A stretch of DNA of 23,689 nt. Source: JASFWK01 sp050049355 (GTDB taxonomy: Bacteria; Chloroflexota; Anaerolineae; B4-G1; DUEL01). The notes under the pieces were generated by a model, which was given only the letters and a program-made list of their open reading frames with translations, searched no databases and was not told where the DNA came from. Position 1 is the first letter of the stretch. Each line of letters opens with the position of its first letter. Location: contig JASFWK010000024.1 of NCBI GenBank assembly GCA_050049355.1, positions 1-23,689 on the forward strand. The letters are read 5' to 3'. Positions 1-6,961 of this stretch are shown in pieces. The translations under genes and the position numbers were made by a program.

Positions 1-328
1 AGGAGAAGGCACCGGGGTCGTCAGCGCTCACCAGCACTAACCCGCCTCGGACGCCGGTGTAGGAGAGGGACATCAGGCTGTCTGCAGCGACGTTGACCCC
101 TACATGTTTCATCGCTGCCAGCGCCCGTGCCCCGCCGAAGGCTGCGCCGGCGGCGGAGTCGAGCGCCACTTTCTCGTTGCTGGCCCACTCTGCCTTGAGG
201 CCGGCGTACTGTGAGAGGGCCTCCAGTATCTCGGTCGATGGCGTTCCGGGATAGGCGGCGGCGTAGCTAACCCCCGCTTCCCAGGCTCCCAATGCGATGG
301 CTTCGTTGCCGGAGAGTAATCTTTTCAT
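1..328 (-). CDS. iorA: Indolepyruvate:ferredoxin oxidoreductase, alpha subunit (5' part only)
   Basis: Partial gene: the first 109 codons are present and it runs off the left edge. The family is a thiamine-pyrophosphate, iron-sulfur enzyme that oxidatively decarboxylates aryl-pyruvates from aromatic amino acids to acyl-CoA and reduces ferredoxin. The N-terminus reads MKRLLSGNEAIALGAWEAG, followed by a YPGTPSTEILE stretch and WASNEKVALDSAAGAAFGGARAL. This is the typical pyrimidine-domain start of IorA. The ATG at 326-328 is preceded by GGAGGA about 11 nt upstream. The TPP-binding and ferredoxin-like C-terminal domains lie outside the window, so completeness cannot be judged. A related 2-oxoacid:acceptor oxidoreductase alpha subunit is the only reasonable alternative. 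Confidence 0.88.
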   Translation of the reverse strand, partial: MKRLLSGNEAIALGAWEAGVSYAAAYPGTPSTEILEALSQYAGLKAEWASNEKVALDSAAGAAFGGARALAAMKHVGVNVAADSLMSLSYTGVRGGLVLVSADDPGAFS

Positions 329-487
329 CTAGGTTTCGTTCCTCCAAGTATGTGTCCAGGTGTTCTATAGGGTCATGTTGAGGAGACTTCGGGGGGCTCA
401 TCAGAGACACAAGCTGATGCGACACGTGTAGTCCAAGAGCATCATACTCTGGGAAAGCTCGGATGAGGACTTCCGAAATCTACTCAC
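329..487. other. Intergenic region upstream of iorA
   Basis: Short gap holding the iorA ribosome binding site and, on the minus strand, a possible -10 (TATAGA, plus-strand 364-369) without a convincing -35. No terminator with a T-run was seen for the gene that ends at 488. Confidence 0.3.
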
Positions 488-1102
488 CTATTCGCCATGT
501 AAGTGCATGTCGGCGAGTATGGCTAGGGCAGCCAACACCAGAGGGGCCTGGCGAAGTGCCGCCCCCTCGGCTTTCACGACGTAGTTGGCTCCAGCGGGGG
601 GGCGGAGAACCTCACCTACCTTTTCTCCCCAACGGGAGCGAGCCTGACTTGCGAGCTTCTCGGGTATCTCTTCCTCTGATAGTTCTTCGTCCTCGATCGA
701 CTCCTCTTCTGTTGGCGGCTGGAAGACTTCGTAGAATCTCTCTCCGTATCGAGTTCCTCGCGCTGTGTACTCCTGGTCGCCGATCTGGATGGAGTAGGAA
801 GGGAGCTGCAGGAGGATGCGGTTGACGAGCGTCCAGCGCTCCTCGATCATCGCACAGAGTTCCTCCTCCTCGCCAACCAGCAGCTTGAATTCTCTCGTCC
901 ACTGCCAGGGAGGGGAAGGGGAGGGCTCAATGCGGCCTACAGGGTGCTGCTCAGTGTCGAGAAGGGTGACCAAGCGGTTGGGATCGGGAAGGAAGATTCC
1001 AGTCGGCTCAGCCTCGTAGCAGACGTCCCCCGCGGCATCGGTGATCCGGTACCGGTAGGGTCGACCCTCGGAATACGTCAGTTTGTGGATCTCGTAGCTC
1101 AT
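488..1102 (-). CDS. Hypothetical protein, possible tubby-C/LURP-one-like beta-barrel fold
   Basis: A 204-residue soluble protein with no signal peptide or membrane segment. The first 130 residues alternate short beta-type stretches: YRYRITDAAGDVCYEAE, then RLVTLLDTEQHPVGRIE, then YSIQIGDQEYTARGTRYGERFYEV. This rhythm of strand, turn and repeated 'G-x-x-Y' resembles the tubby C-terminal-like/LURP-one fold, but I infer this from pattern only. An acidic linker (EEESIEDEELSEEE, about residues 131-146) leads to a hydrophobic C-terminal helix (APLVLAALAILADMHLH), as often ends that fold. The start codon overlaps the stop of the upstream ftsK gene in an ATGA, so it is probably translationally coupled and co-transcribed with the translocase. 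The function is unknown; the fold assignment is tentative. Confidence 0.72.
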   Translation of the reverse strand: MSYEIHKLTYSEGRPYRYRITDAAGDVCYEAEPTGIFLPDPNRLVTLLDTEQHPVGRIEPSPSPPWQWTREFKLLVGEEEELCAMIEERWTLVNRILLQLPSYSIQIGDQEYTARGTRYGERFYEVFQPPTEEESIEDEELSEEEIPEKLASQARSRWGEKVGEVLRPPAGANYVVKAEGAALRQAPLVLAALAILADMHLHGE

Positions 1103-3351
1103 TCTCCGGCTGCCTTCCGAAGCAGCGCCTCGGCTGCCGCGCGGTCTATCTCACGGGCCTGGCCAGCGGACTTAGGCGGACCAACGATATCCTTCGCAAC
1201 GAGGAGGTCCATGATGCGAGCAGACCGGGTATACCCAATGCGCAGCCGCCGCTGCATAAGGGAGATGGAGGCCCGGTCTTCAGCCAACAGAACCTCCAAC
1301 GCGTCGGGCAGGAGATCGTCTTCGAACTCGATCTTGGGCTTCTTCTCCTCCACCTCTCCCTGAAGCGTGAGCTGAACCGGCTTGACCGTTGCGGACTCGG
1401 CCGCGGGAGCGGTCTCTGGCCTCAGTTCCCGCCCTCCCTTCCAATAGCGCACGAGCCGGCGCAATTCCTCGCCCGATACGAAGGATCCCTGAAGTCGGAT
1501 CGGATCGGCGGCGTCAGCGGGCATGAACAGCATGTCTCCCTGCCCCAGCAGTCGCTCCGCGCCCGGCGTATCCAGAATGACCCGGGAGTCCACCGATGAT
1601 GCGACGGCGAAGGCAATGCGGGCGGGGAAGTTGGCTTTGATCAGCCCCGTCACCACGTCAACGCTGGGGCGCTGTGTGGCGATGATCAGGTGGATTCCCG
1701 TCGCGCGTGCCATCTGCGCCAAGCGACAGATTGCCCGCTCCGTCTCGTGCGGGGAGAGCATCATCAGGTCTGCCAACTCGTCCACCACGACCACGATGTA
1801 GGGCATCTTCTGCGCATCGGGCATCTGAGGCACGACTCGCTCGTTGTAGTCAACGATGTCCCGGGCACCGGCGTCGGCGAACCGCTTGTATCGCCCGTCC
1901 ATCTCCCGCAGTACCCATTTCAGTGCACCTACTACCCGCTCCATCTCTACCACCACGGGCGCCAGAAGGTGAGGGATTCCGTTGTAGAGGGTCAGCTCCA
2001 CTCGCTTGGGATCCACCAACAGCAGTTTCAGGTTGTCTGGCGTATTCTGAAGCAGCAGAGCAGCAAGGACGGCGTTGATGCAGACGGATTTGCCGGAACC
2101 GGTGGCACCAGCGATGAGCAGATGGGGCATGGTCGTCAGATCGGCTGTGTAGGCCTGACCGGAGACGTTCTGCCCGAGCCCCAGCCGCAGATGAGAGTTG
2201 ATTTCCTCCCAGGCCTCGCTCTCGATGATATCACGCAGCGCGACCAGGGCCACTTCCCGGTTCGGCACCTCGATGCCGAGCAGGTTCTTCCCGGGGATGG
2301 GGGCCTGGATGCGAATGGTCTTAGCCGAGAGGGCCAATGCCAGATCGTCGGCCCGGGAGCTTATCTTGCTCACTTTGACTCGCCTTTGCTCCCCTCTCCT
2401 GTTGGGGATGACCAGAGGTTCTACCCCAAACTGGGTGATGATCGGGCCCTGGTTGATCTCCTTCACGGCAACCGGTGCACCCAGGCTGGCGAGGGTCTCC
2501 TCAATGGTGTGGGCTTGCTGCCGAGCGATCTCCTGATCGAGGTGCTGCTGGTCTCCTGGCTCGAGGATGGCGTCCACGCGGGGTAGCTGCCACGTCTGTT
2601 CTCCAATCAGGCGCGGGTGTATGGGCTGCTCCCCGGCGGTCTGCGGGGCGCGTTCGACCGATGGGGTGGGGCGGGCTGCGCGCGGCGATCGCTTTGATGG
2701 CGTAGGTCGCTCCTGCTCATCGGTTGGTCTTCTATCCCTGGCTTCGGGCTGCGGAGCTTTGGCGTTCACCGAGGGGCGGTGGGGGAGAAGGCTTAGAGGG
2801 CGCAGCCGCCTCCATAGGGCCAGCACGCCACGTGCGATGGATGCGGGGGAGACTCCAAAGGCGAAGAAGAGACCCAGCAGCCACACCGCTGTCAGGGCCA
2901 GTCCAGCTCCGGCCCTGCCGAGACCACGCTCCAGGAGCTTGCCGATGCCCGCTCCTAGATAGCCACCGCCGTAGCCTGCCTCAGCCGCTTGGTGGGAGTC
3001 CAGTCTGCTTAGCCAGACCACGGGGTAGTGAATGGTGGTCAGCATGGCTGTGAAGAGAAGCAGGGTTCCCACTACCTGCGTCGGCAGGGGGCGGGGGATG
3101 CGGTCACCGAAGCGACGCAGAACGAGGTAGAGGCCCACCGCGCCGACGAAGAATGGCACGATGTAGACGCCCCACCCGAAGATGCGGCTCAGTAAGCGTA
3201 CCCAGGGACCAAGCAGGGCTCCCCGCTGGGTTGAAAGAAGCGCCAGAAGGGTGAGGGCAGACAACGCCAGCAGGAAGTAGCCCAGGATGTCCAGCTGGGT
3301 ATCCCGACTGATCCGGATCAGCGCCTTGCGGAGTCGACTACGTTTCGCCAT
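1099..3351 (-). CDS. ftsK: DNA translocase FtsK/SpoIIIE family
   Basis: A membrane-anchored ATPase of 750 residues that in this family pumps chromosomal DNA through the closing division septum and activates XerCD recombination at dif. Four hydrophobic segments lie in residues about 21-168, followed by a Pro/Arg-rich linker (about 195-250). The alpha/beta motor follows, with Walker A GATGSGKS (about 415-422), a VDPKRVELTLYNGIPHLL stretch and Walker B VVVVDELADL (about 519-528). The C-terminal gamma winged helix (about 677-730) contains DALEVLLAEDRASISLMQRRLRIGY split over the usual KOPS-reading domain. I prefer the ATG at 3349-3351 (MAKRSRLRK, basic start before TM1). An in-frame TTG at 3411 would add 20 residues but lacks a good ribosome site. 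An extended -10 promoter lies about 130 nt upstream. Confidence 0.95.
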   Translation of the reverse strand: MAKRSRLRKALIRISRDTQLDILGYFLLALSALTLLALLSTQRGALLGPWVRLLSRIFGWGVYIVPFFVGAVGLYLVLRRFGDRIPRPLPTQVVGTLLLFTAMLTTIHYPVVWLSRLDSHQAAEAGYGGGYLGAGIGKLLERGLGRAGAGLALTAVWLLGLFFAFGVSPASIARGVLALWRRLRPLSLLPHRPSVNAKAPQPEARDRRPTDEQERPTPSKRSPRAARPTPSVERAPQTAGEQPIHPRLIGEQTWQLPRVDAILEPGDQQHLDQEIARQQAHTIEETLASLGAPVAVKEINQGPIITQFGVEPLVIPNRRGEQRRVKVSKISSRADDLALALSAKTIRIQAPIPGKNLLGIEVPNREVALVALRDIIESEAWEEINSHLRLGLGQNVSGQAYTADLTTMPHLLIAGATGSGKSVCINAVLAALLLQNTPDNLKLLLVDPKRVELTLYNGIPHLLAPVVVEMERVVGALKWVLREMDGRYKRFADAGARDIVDYNERVVPQMPDAQKMPYIVVVVDELADLMMLSPHETERAICRLAQMARATGIHLIIATQRPSVDVVTGLIKANFPARIAFAVASSVDSRVILDTPGAERLLGQGDMLFMPADAADPIRLQGSFVSGEELRRLVRYWKGGRELRPETAPAAESATVKPVQLTLQGEVEEKKPKIEFEDDLLPDALEVLLAEDRASISLMQRRLRIGYTRSARIMDLLVAKDIVGPPKSAGQAREIDRAAAEALLRKAAGE

Positions 3352-3485
3352 TTTGGTTGATGAACCTGCCGAGAGATCGTTTCTGATCTTTCCAATTTGG
3401 GACTGCCCCAATGAGGTTCTTCACAACCCCTCATCGTGCACGACCCTCTGCCAGGCCGGTGCTGGCGGTCGCAGGGTCTACTTTC

Positions 3486-3494
3486 ATTATAGCA
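3486..3494 (-). promoter_or_regulatory. Extended -10 promoter for ftsK
   Basis: On the minus strand this reads TGCTATAAT, a TGn-extended consensus -10. The -35 region about 17 bp upstream (GTGGCG) is poor, as is usual for extended -10 promoters. It would give a leader of about 125 nt before the ftsK ATG at 3351, containing a small hairpin (ATGAGG...CCTCAT, plus-strand about 3410-3433). Confidence 0.55.
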
Positions 3495-3561
3495 TACCTG
3501 CTACCGCTCGCCACGTCAGAGGGTCCCCAATTCCCAAGGGCAAGGCCTGGGAGGCTGCTCC

Positions 3562-4962
3562 CTAGATGTGGATTGGCTCTCCGAACACTCCGTGGGCGGC
3601 CTCTGCCAATACCTCGTTGAGGGTGGGATGGGAGTGGACAGAGCGAGCGATCGCCTCTGGAGAGAGAGATGCGATGCGTGCCAGCACCAGTTCCGGCAGC
3701 AACTCAGTTACCTCTGGACCGACCAGGTGTGCGCCCAACAGCCTTCGGCTCTCTGCGTCGGCGATGAGTTTGGCGAAGCCGTCGTAGCTGCCCAGACCCA
3801 GCGCCTTGCCGTTGGCGCGGAAGGGGAACTTGCCCACCCGTACCTCGTATCCCTGCTCCCGGGCCTGGGCTTCGGTGAGGCCGAAGCTGGCCACTTGCGG
3901 CTGACAGTAGGTGCAGCGCGGGATGGCGTCGTAGTCGAGCGGCTCAGGTTCGAGCCCAGCGATCTCCTCGACAGCCAGAATCCCTTGGGCCGAGGCCACG
4001 TGGGCCAGGGGAAGTTTACCGGTCACGTCGCCGATGGCGTATATGGTGGGCTCAGTGGTGCGCATCCGCTCGTCCACTACCACTGTGCCCCTCTCCAGTC
4101 TTACACCGACCTCCTCCAGACCCACGCCCTCGATGTTGGGTCTCACACCGATTGCGATGAGGGCTCTCTCTGCTTCCAGGATCTCCCCCTCTTCGTCGCC
4201 TCTGGTCACCCGCACTCGCACCCCGTCGGCGGTCCGCTCCACGGCCTCGACGCGGGTCGACGTGATCGCCCGCACTCTACGTCGTTTGAAGGCCCGCTCT
4301 ATCTCCGCGCTGACCTCCTCGTCCTCCAGCGGCAGCAGGCGAGGCAGCATCTCGACGACAGTGACCTGTGTACCGTAGGCCTGCCACACGTGGGCAAACT
4401 CCAACCCGATGGGGCCTGCGCCAACGATGACGACGGAGTTGGGTAGGTCCCTCATTTCCAACGCGCCGCGAGCGGTGAGGACTCTTTCCCCGTCAACCTC
4501 CACCCCGGGAATTGTCCGCGCACGTGCTCCAGTGGCGACGATGATGTGGTCGGCCTTCAGCCTGGCGCTGCCTCCCTCGTTGAGGTCTACGTGCACGGTT
4601 CCCGACTCGCTGATACGCCCAACGCCTTCTATGATCTCAATCTCGTTCTTGCGCATCAGCATCGCCACGCCCTTGACCATGCGGGCAACGACCTTCCGAC
4701 TGCGATCAACGGCAGCCGAGTAGTCGGCCTGGAATCCCTCTACGGTGAAGCCGAAGGTCTTTCCCTCCCCCAGGAGCGAGATGACTTCCGCGTTGCGCAG
4801 GAGGGCTTTTGTGGGAATACAGCCCCAGTTGAGGCAGACCCCTCCTAGGTGCTCCTTCTCGACCAGAGCGACTTTGAGGTCCAGTTGGGCGGCGCGAATA
4901 GCGGCCACGTATCCGCCTGGGCCCGCACCGATGATGATCAGATCGTGAGATTTGTCAGCCAT
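3562..4962 (-). CDS. lpdA: Dihydrolipoyl dehydrogenase (E3)
   Basis: An FAD-dependent disulfide oxidoreductase of 466 residues that reoxidises dihydrolipoamide of 2-oxoacid dehydrogenase or glycine-cleavage complexes with NAD+. Features visible are the FAD-binding GAGPGG (residues 12-17), the redox disulfide GGVCLNWGCIPTK (Cys43 and Cys48), a second Rossmann motif VIVGAGPIGLEFA for NAD, TIYAIGDVTG near the FAD isoalloxazine site, and the C-terminal dimer-interface active site SHPTLNE with its His/Glu pair. Length is normal. I chose the ATG at 4960-4962 (MADKSHDLIIIGAGPGG). The open frame extends about 84 codons further upstream, but that extension crosses a likely promoter and has no similarity to the family. 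No E1/E2 or lipoyl-protein gene is adjacent, so its partner complex is encoded elsewhere. Confidence 0.95.
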   Translation of the reverse strand: MADKSHDLIIIGAGPGGYVAAIRAAQLDLKVALVEKEHLGGVCLNWGCIPTKALLRNAEVISLLGEGKTFGFTVEGFQADYSAAVDRSRKVVARMVKGVAMLMRKNEIEIIEGVGRISESGTVHVDLNEGGSARLKADHIIVATGARARTIPGVEVDGERVLTARGALEMRDLPNSVVIVGAGPIGLEFAHVWQAYGTQVTVVEMLPRLLPLEDEEVSAEIERAFKRRRVRAITSTRVEAVERTADGVRVRVTRGDEEGEILEAERALIAIGVRPNIEGVGLEEVGVRLERGTVVVDERMRTTEPTIYAIGDVTGKLPLAHVASAQGILAVEEIAGLEPEPLDYDAIPRCTYCQPQVASFGLTEAQAREQGYEVRVGKFPFRANGKALGLGSYDGFAKLIADAESRRLLGAHLVGPEVTELLPELVLARIASLSPEAIARSVHSHPTLNEVLAEAAHGVFGEPIHI

Positions 4963-5003
4963 ACAGTCTTCTCGGGATAGCCCGGACCATGAGCGACCAG
5001 AGA

Positions 5004-5032
5004 AGTGTACCACGAGGCCGGCGGGCGGGCAA
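5004..5032 (-). promoter_or_regulatory. Promoter for lpdA
   Basis: Minus-strand TTGCCC (5027-5032), 17-bp spacer, TACACT (5004-5009). It lies 42 bp upstream of the lpdA ATG and inside the long open-frame extension, supporting the downstream start. The -35 matches 4 of 6 consensus bases, as in the pfkA candidate promoter. Confidence 0.55.
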
Positions 5033-5200
5033 ATTCCCACGGGCTGGACCTGGACAACAGGAAGACGCATTGCGTGCCCGAAACTGCCCCCCCTTGTCCT
5101 TTGGGTCAACTCCTGTTGCATGGCGCTATTTTTGGTGCAGAGCACGCCAATGATGCATCTATAATTGGGGATCGAGTGGAAACTGCAGTCCTGCTCGACT

Positions 5201-5228
5201 TTGCGAGCCAACAAAATCGTGCTATACT
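5201..5228 (+). promoter_or_regulatory. Promoter for the eight-gene membrane/GlmL operon
   Basis: Plus-strand TTGCGA (5201-5206), 16-bp spacer, TATACT (5223-5228). It would start transcription about 38 nt before the GTG at 5273. A second TATAAT at 5160-5165 lacks a well-placed -35 but could add to expression. Confidence 0.6.
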
Positions 5229-5272
5229 TTGGCTTGTACGCATCTCTGTCTACTTATTTCTGGGGAAAGCGC

Positions 5273-5548
5273 GTGTACGAAGAAGATGCGCCGCCGGGAG
5301 AGGCGTGGGTCCGCCGTGTCGAGAGGGCGGGGTTGACGCCTGTGGTTATCCCTCTGCTGGAGGTTGCCCGTGCACTCGGGTTCCTGGCGGGTCAAGCCCT
5401 TCTGCTTGGCGAACCACTTGTGGCGGGGACCACGACGCAGGGCACCCTGCGGGGGATGGCCGAGTGGTTGGCGGATCCCGATCAGGTCGATCGATTGCTG
5501 AGACGGTTTGAGACAGGGATAGCCGTGAGAGAAGGACGGAGAGAATGA
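5273..5548 (+). CDS. Small helical hypothetical protein, first gene of the membrane/GlmL operon
   Basis: About 91 residues, not recognised. I start it at the GTG at 5273 because GGGGAAAG lies just upstream and a promoter (5201-5228) would sit inside any longer version. The sequence is charged at both ends with a hydrophobic centre (LTPVVIPLLEVARALGFLAGQALLLGEPLV) that is more likely amphipathic helix than a membrane span, then DPDQVDRLLRRFETGIAVREGRRE. Its stop overlaps the ATG of the next gene by 4 bp, so the two are probably coupled. A function cannot be given; its place at the head of a membrane-protein operon suggests a cytoplasmic accessory role. Confidence 0.6.
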   Translation: MYEEDAPPGEAWVRRVERAGLTPVVIPLLEVARALGFLAGQALLLGEPLVAGTTTQGTLRGMAEWLADPDQVDRLLRRFETGIAVREGRRE

Positions 5549-6300
5549 TGGTCATCCCACAGGTCACTTCTGGAGGCCTGACATCGTTCCTGGTACTGAT
5601 TGCCGCGCTTGCCCTGTTGCTCCTCTTTGCGGCGCGTGCGCGGAGGGGCCGTCGCCCGCACGTCCGTCCCCTACCTGCCTTCGACCAGTTGCCATCTGAG
5701 CTAGGCAAGGGCGCTGAGGCAGGGGCGCCGCTCCACCTTGGCCTGGGGTCTGGTGGTGTGGGAGGAAACCAGACGCTGACGTCGCTGGGCGGTCTTGAGG
5801 TACTGGCAGGGTTCGCCGACGCTGCCGTAGCCTATGGAGTCCCACCGGTGGTGACGGTGGGCGATCCTACCCTTTTGCCCCTGGCGCAGGACATCGTCAG
5901 GCGGGCCTCCATCCGACGGGGAGTTCCCGAGCGATACGACCCGACCACTGTCCGCTTCATAGCCTCGTCACCCTATGTTTACGCCTTGGGTGCGTCCGAC
6001 GTGATGGGCCAGGAGCGGGTGATAGCGAATGTCCTTGTCGGTTCGTTTGGTGAGGAGGTGGCACTGCTGACGCATGGAGGGGAGGAGCGTGCTATGACCC
6101 AGATGGCAGCCGCCGATCGACTGCGCGCCCTGGGTGTGCTCTATCCCGCCGATGCGCTGCTGGCAGCTGGAGAGGAGCTCTATGCCGGTGGTGCACGGCT
6201 GACAGGTCTCCCCCGGTACCTGGCCAGCCTGAGTACGCAGGACGTTCTGCGCTTCTTGCTGGTTCTGGTCATCCTGTTGAGGGTCTTGGGAGTATTCTAG
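5545..6300 (+). CDS. Membrane-anchored protein, DUF6754-like
   Basis: A 251-residue protein with an N-terminal membrane helix (about 13-31, LTSFLVLIAALALLLLFAA, followed by RARRGRR) and a C-terminal one (about 233-250, VLRFLLVLVILLRVLGVF). The soluble domain between them has conserved-looking glycine motifs (HLGLGSGGVGG), a VTVGDPTLLPLAQDIVRRA segment and VIANVLVGSFGEEVALL, suggesting a Rossmann-like alpha/beta domain. I believe it matches the DUF6754 family of unknown function from memory of similar Chloroflexota proteins, but could not check this. The Arg-rich flank after the first helix places the domain most likely in the cytoplasm (positive-inside rule). Translationally coupled to the gene before it (ATGATG start overlapping TGA), and 10 bp from the next. 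Confidence 0.75.
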   Translation: MMVIPQVTSGGLTSFLVLIAALALLLLFAARARRGRRPHVRPLPAFDQLPSELGKGAEAGAPLHLGLGSGGVGGNQTLTSLGGLEVLAGFADAAVAYGVPPVVTVGDPTLLPLAQDIVRRASIRRGVPERYDPTTVRFIASSPYVYALGASDVMGQERVIANVLVGSFGEEVALLTHGGEERAMTQMAAADRLRALGVLYPADALLAAGEELYAGGARLTGLPRYLASLSTQDVLRFLLVLVILLRVLGVF

Positions 6301-6310
6301 GACAAGCTTG

Positions 6311-6949
6311 ATGCAGGTTCTCATAAGACGTATTCTTCCCACGGCCATAGCCATCGGCGCTGGTGTAATTACACTGGCCGGCTACGTGATCCCGTACCCG
6401 GCGCTGGCTTATCTACGGGACCAGATGGTTCGCGGGGCGGTCGTTGTTGCGGCTTTCGCCTTCGTATTGGGCTTCTTCAATGTTCTCCGTGTCCACTTCG
6501 GACGACTTTCCGCCGGGAAGGAAGGCTGGCCGTACAGTCTGGTGCTTCTGGTGGCCGCGTTGGCTTCTCTTGGTTTCACCACGATCGGTCTTGTGGCAGA
6601 GCCGTTTCGAGTGTTGAGCGATTGGTGGTTCAACTATGTTCTCTCTCCCCTCCAGGCCAGCGCGGCTGCGCTGATCGTCTTTGCTTTGGGCTTGGCCGGG
6701 TTCCGGGTGATGCGCAGCCGTCGCAGCGCCGGAACGCTTCTCTTCCTGCTAACCGCCTTGATCGTCCTCCTGGGCACGGCGCCCTTGCCCGGCCCGCTGG
6801 GGGAGCGATTGGCGGAACTCAGGAGATGGTGGATAGAGGTGCCCGGGTTGGCGGGCATGCGTGGGTTGTTGATCGGCGTAGGGCTGGGGACTCTGGTGAT
6901 GGGCCTGCGGGTCATCAGCGGACTCGAGCGACCTCACAGCGATCTGTAG
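6311..6949 (+). CDS. Polytopic membrane protein, function unknown
   Basis: A 212-residue integral membrane protein with about six hydrophobic segments: the N-terminal TAIAIGAGVITLAGYVIPY, then VVVAAFAFVLGFFNV, LVLLVAALASLGFTTIGL, AAALIVFALGLAGF, LLFLLTALIVLLGT and GLLIGVGLGTLVMGL. Loops contain few charged residues apart from RVHFGRLSAGKEGW and RSRRS. I chose the ATG at 6311; a TTG immediately before it is also in frame. AGGA lies 9 nt upstream. No catalytic or transport motif was recognised. Being between the DUF6754-like protein and the zinc-ribbon membrane protein, it could provide the membrane base of a complex. Confidence 0.75.
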   Translation: MQVLIRRILPTAIAIGAGVITLAGYVIPYPALAYLRDQMVRGAVVVAAFAFVLGFFNVLRVHFGRLSAGKEGWPYSLVLLVAALASLGFTTIGLVAEPFRVLSDWWFNYVLSPLQASAAALIVFALGLAGFRVMRSRRSAGTLLFLLTALIVLLGTAPLPGPLGERLAELRRWWIEVPGLAGMRGLLIGVGLGTLVMGLRVISGLERPHSDL

Positions 6950-6961
6950 GCTGAGACTCCG

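Noticed and set aside
1690..2586. Long plus-strand open frame (298 codons) opposite ftsK
   Set aside because: It is antisense to a clear FtsK motor domain, has His/Gln/Val-biased composition and no ribosome site; a frame shadow of a GC-rich gene.
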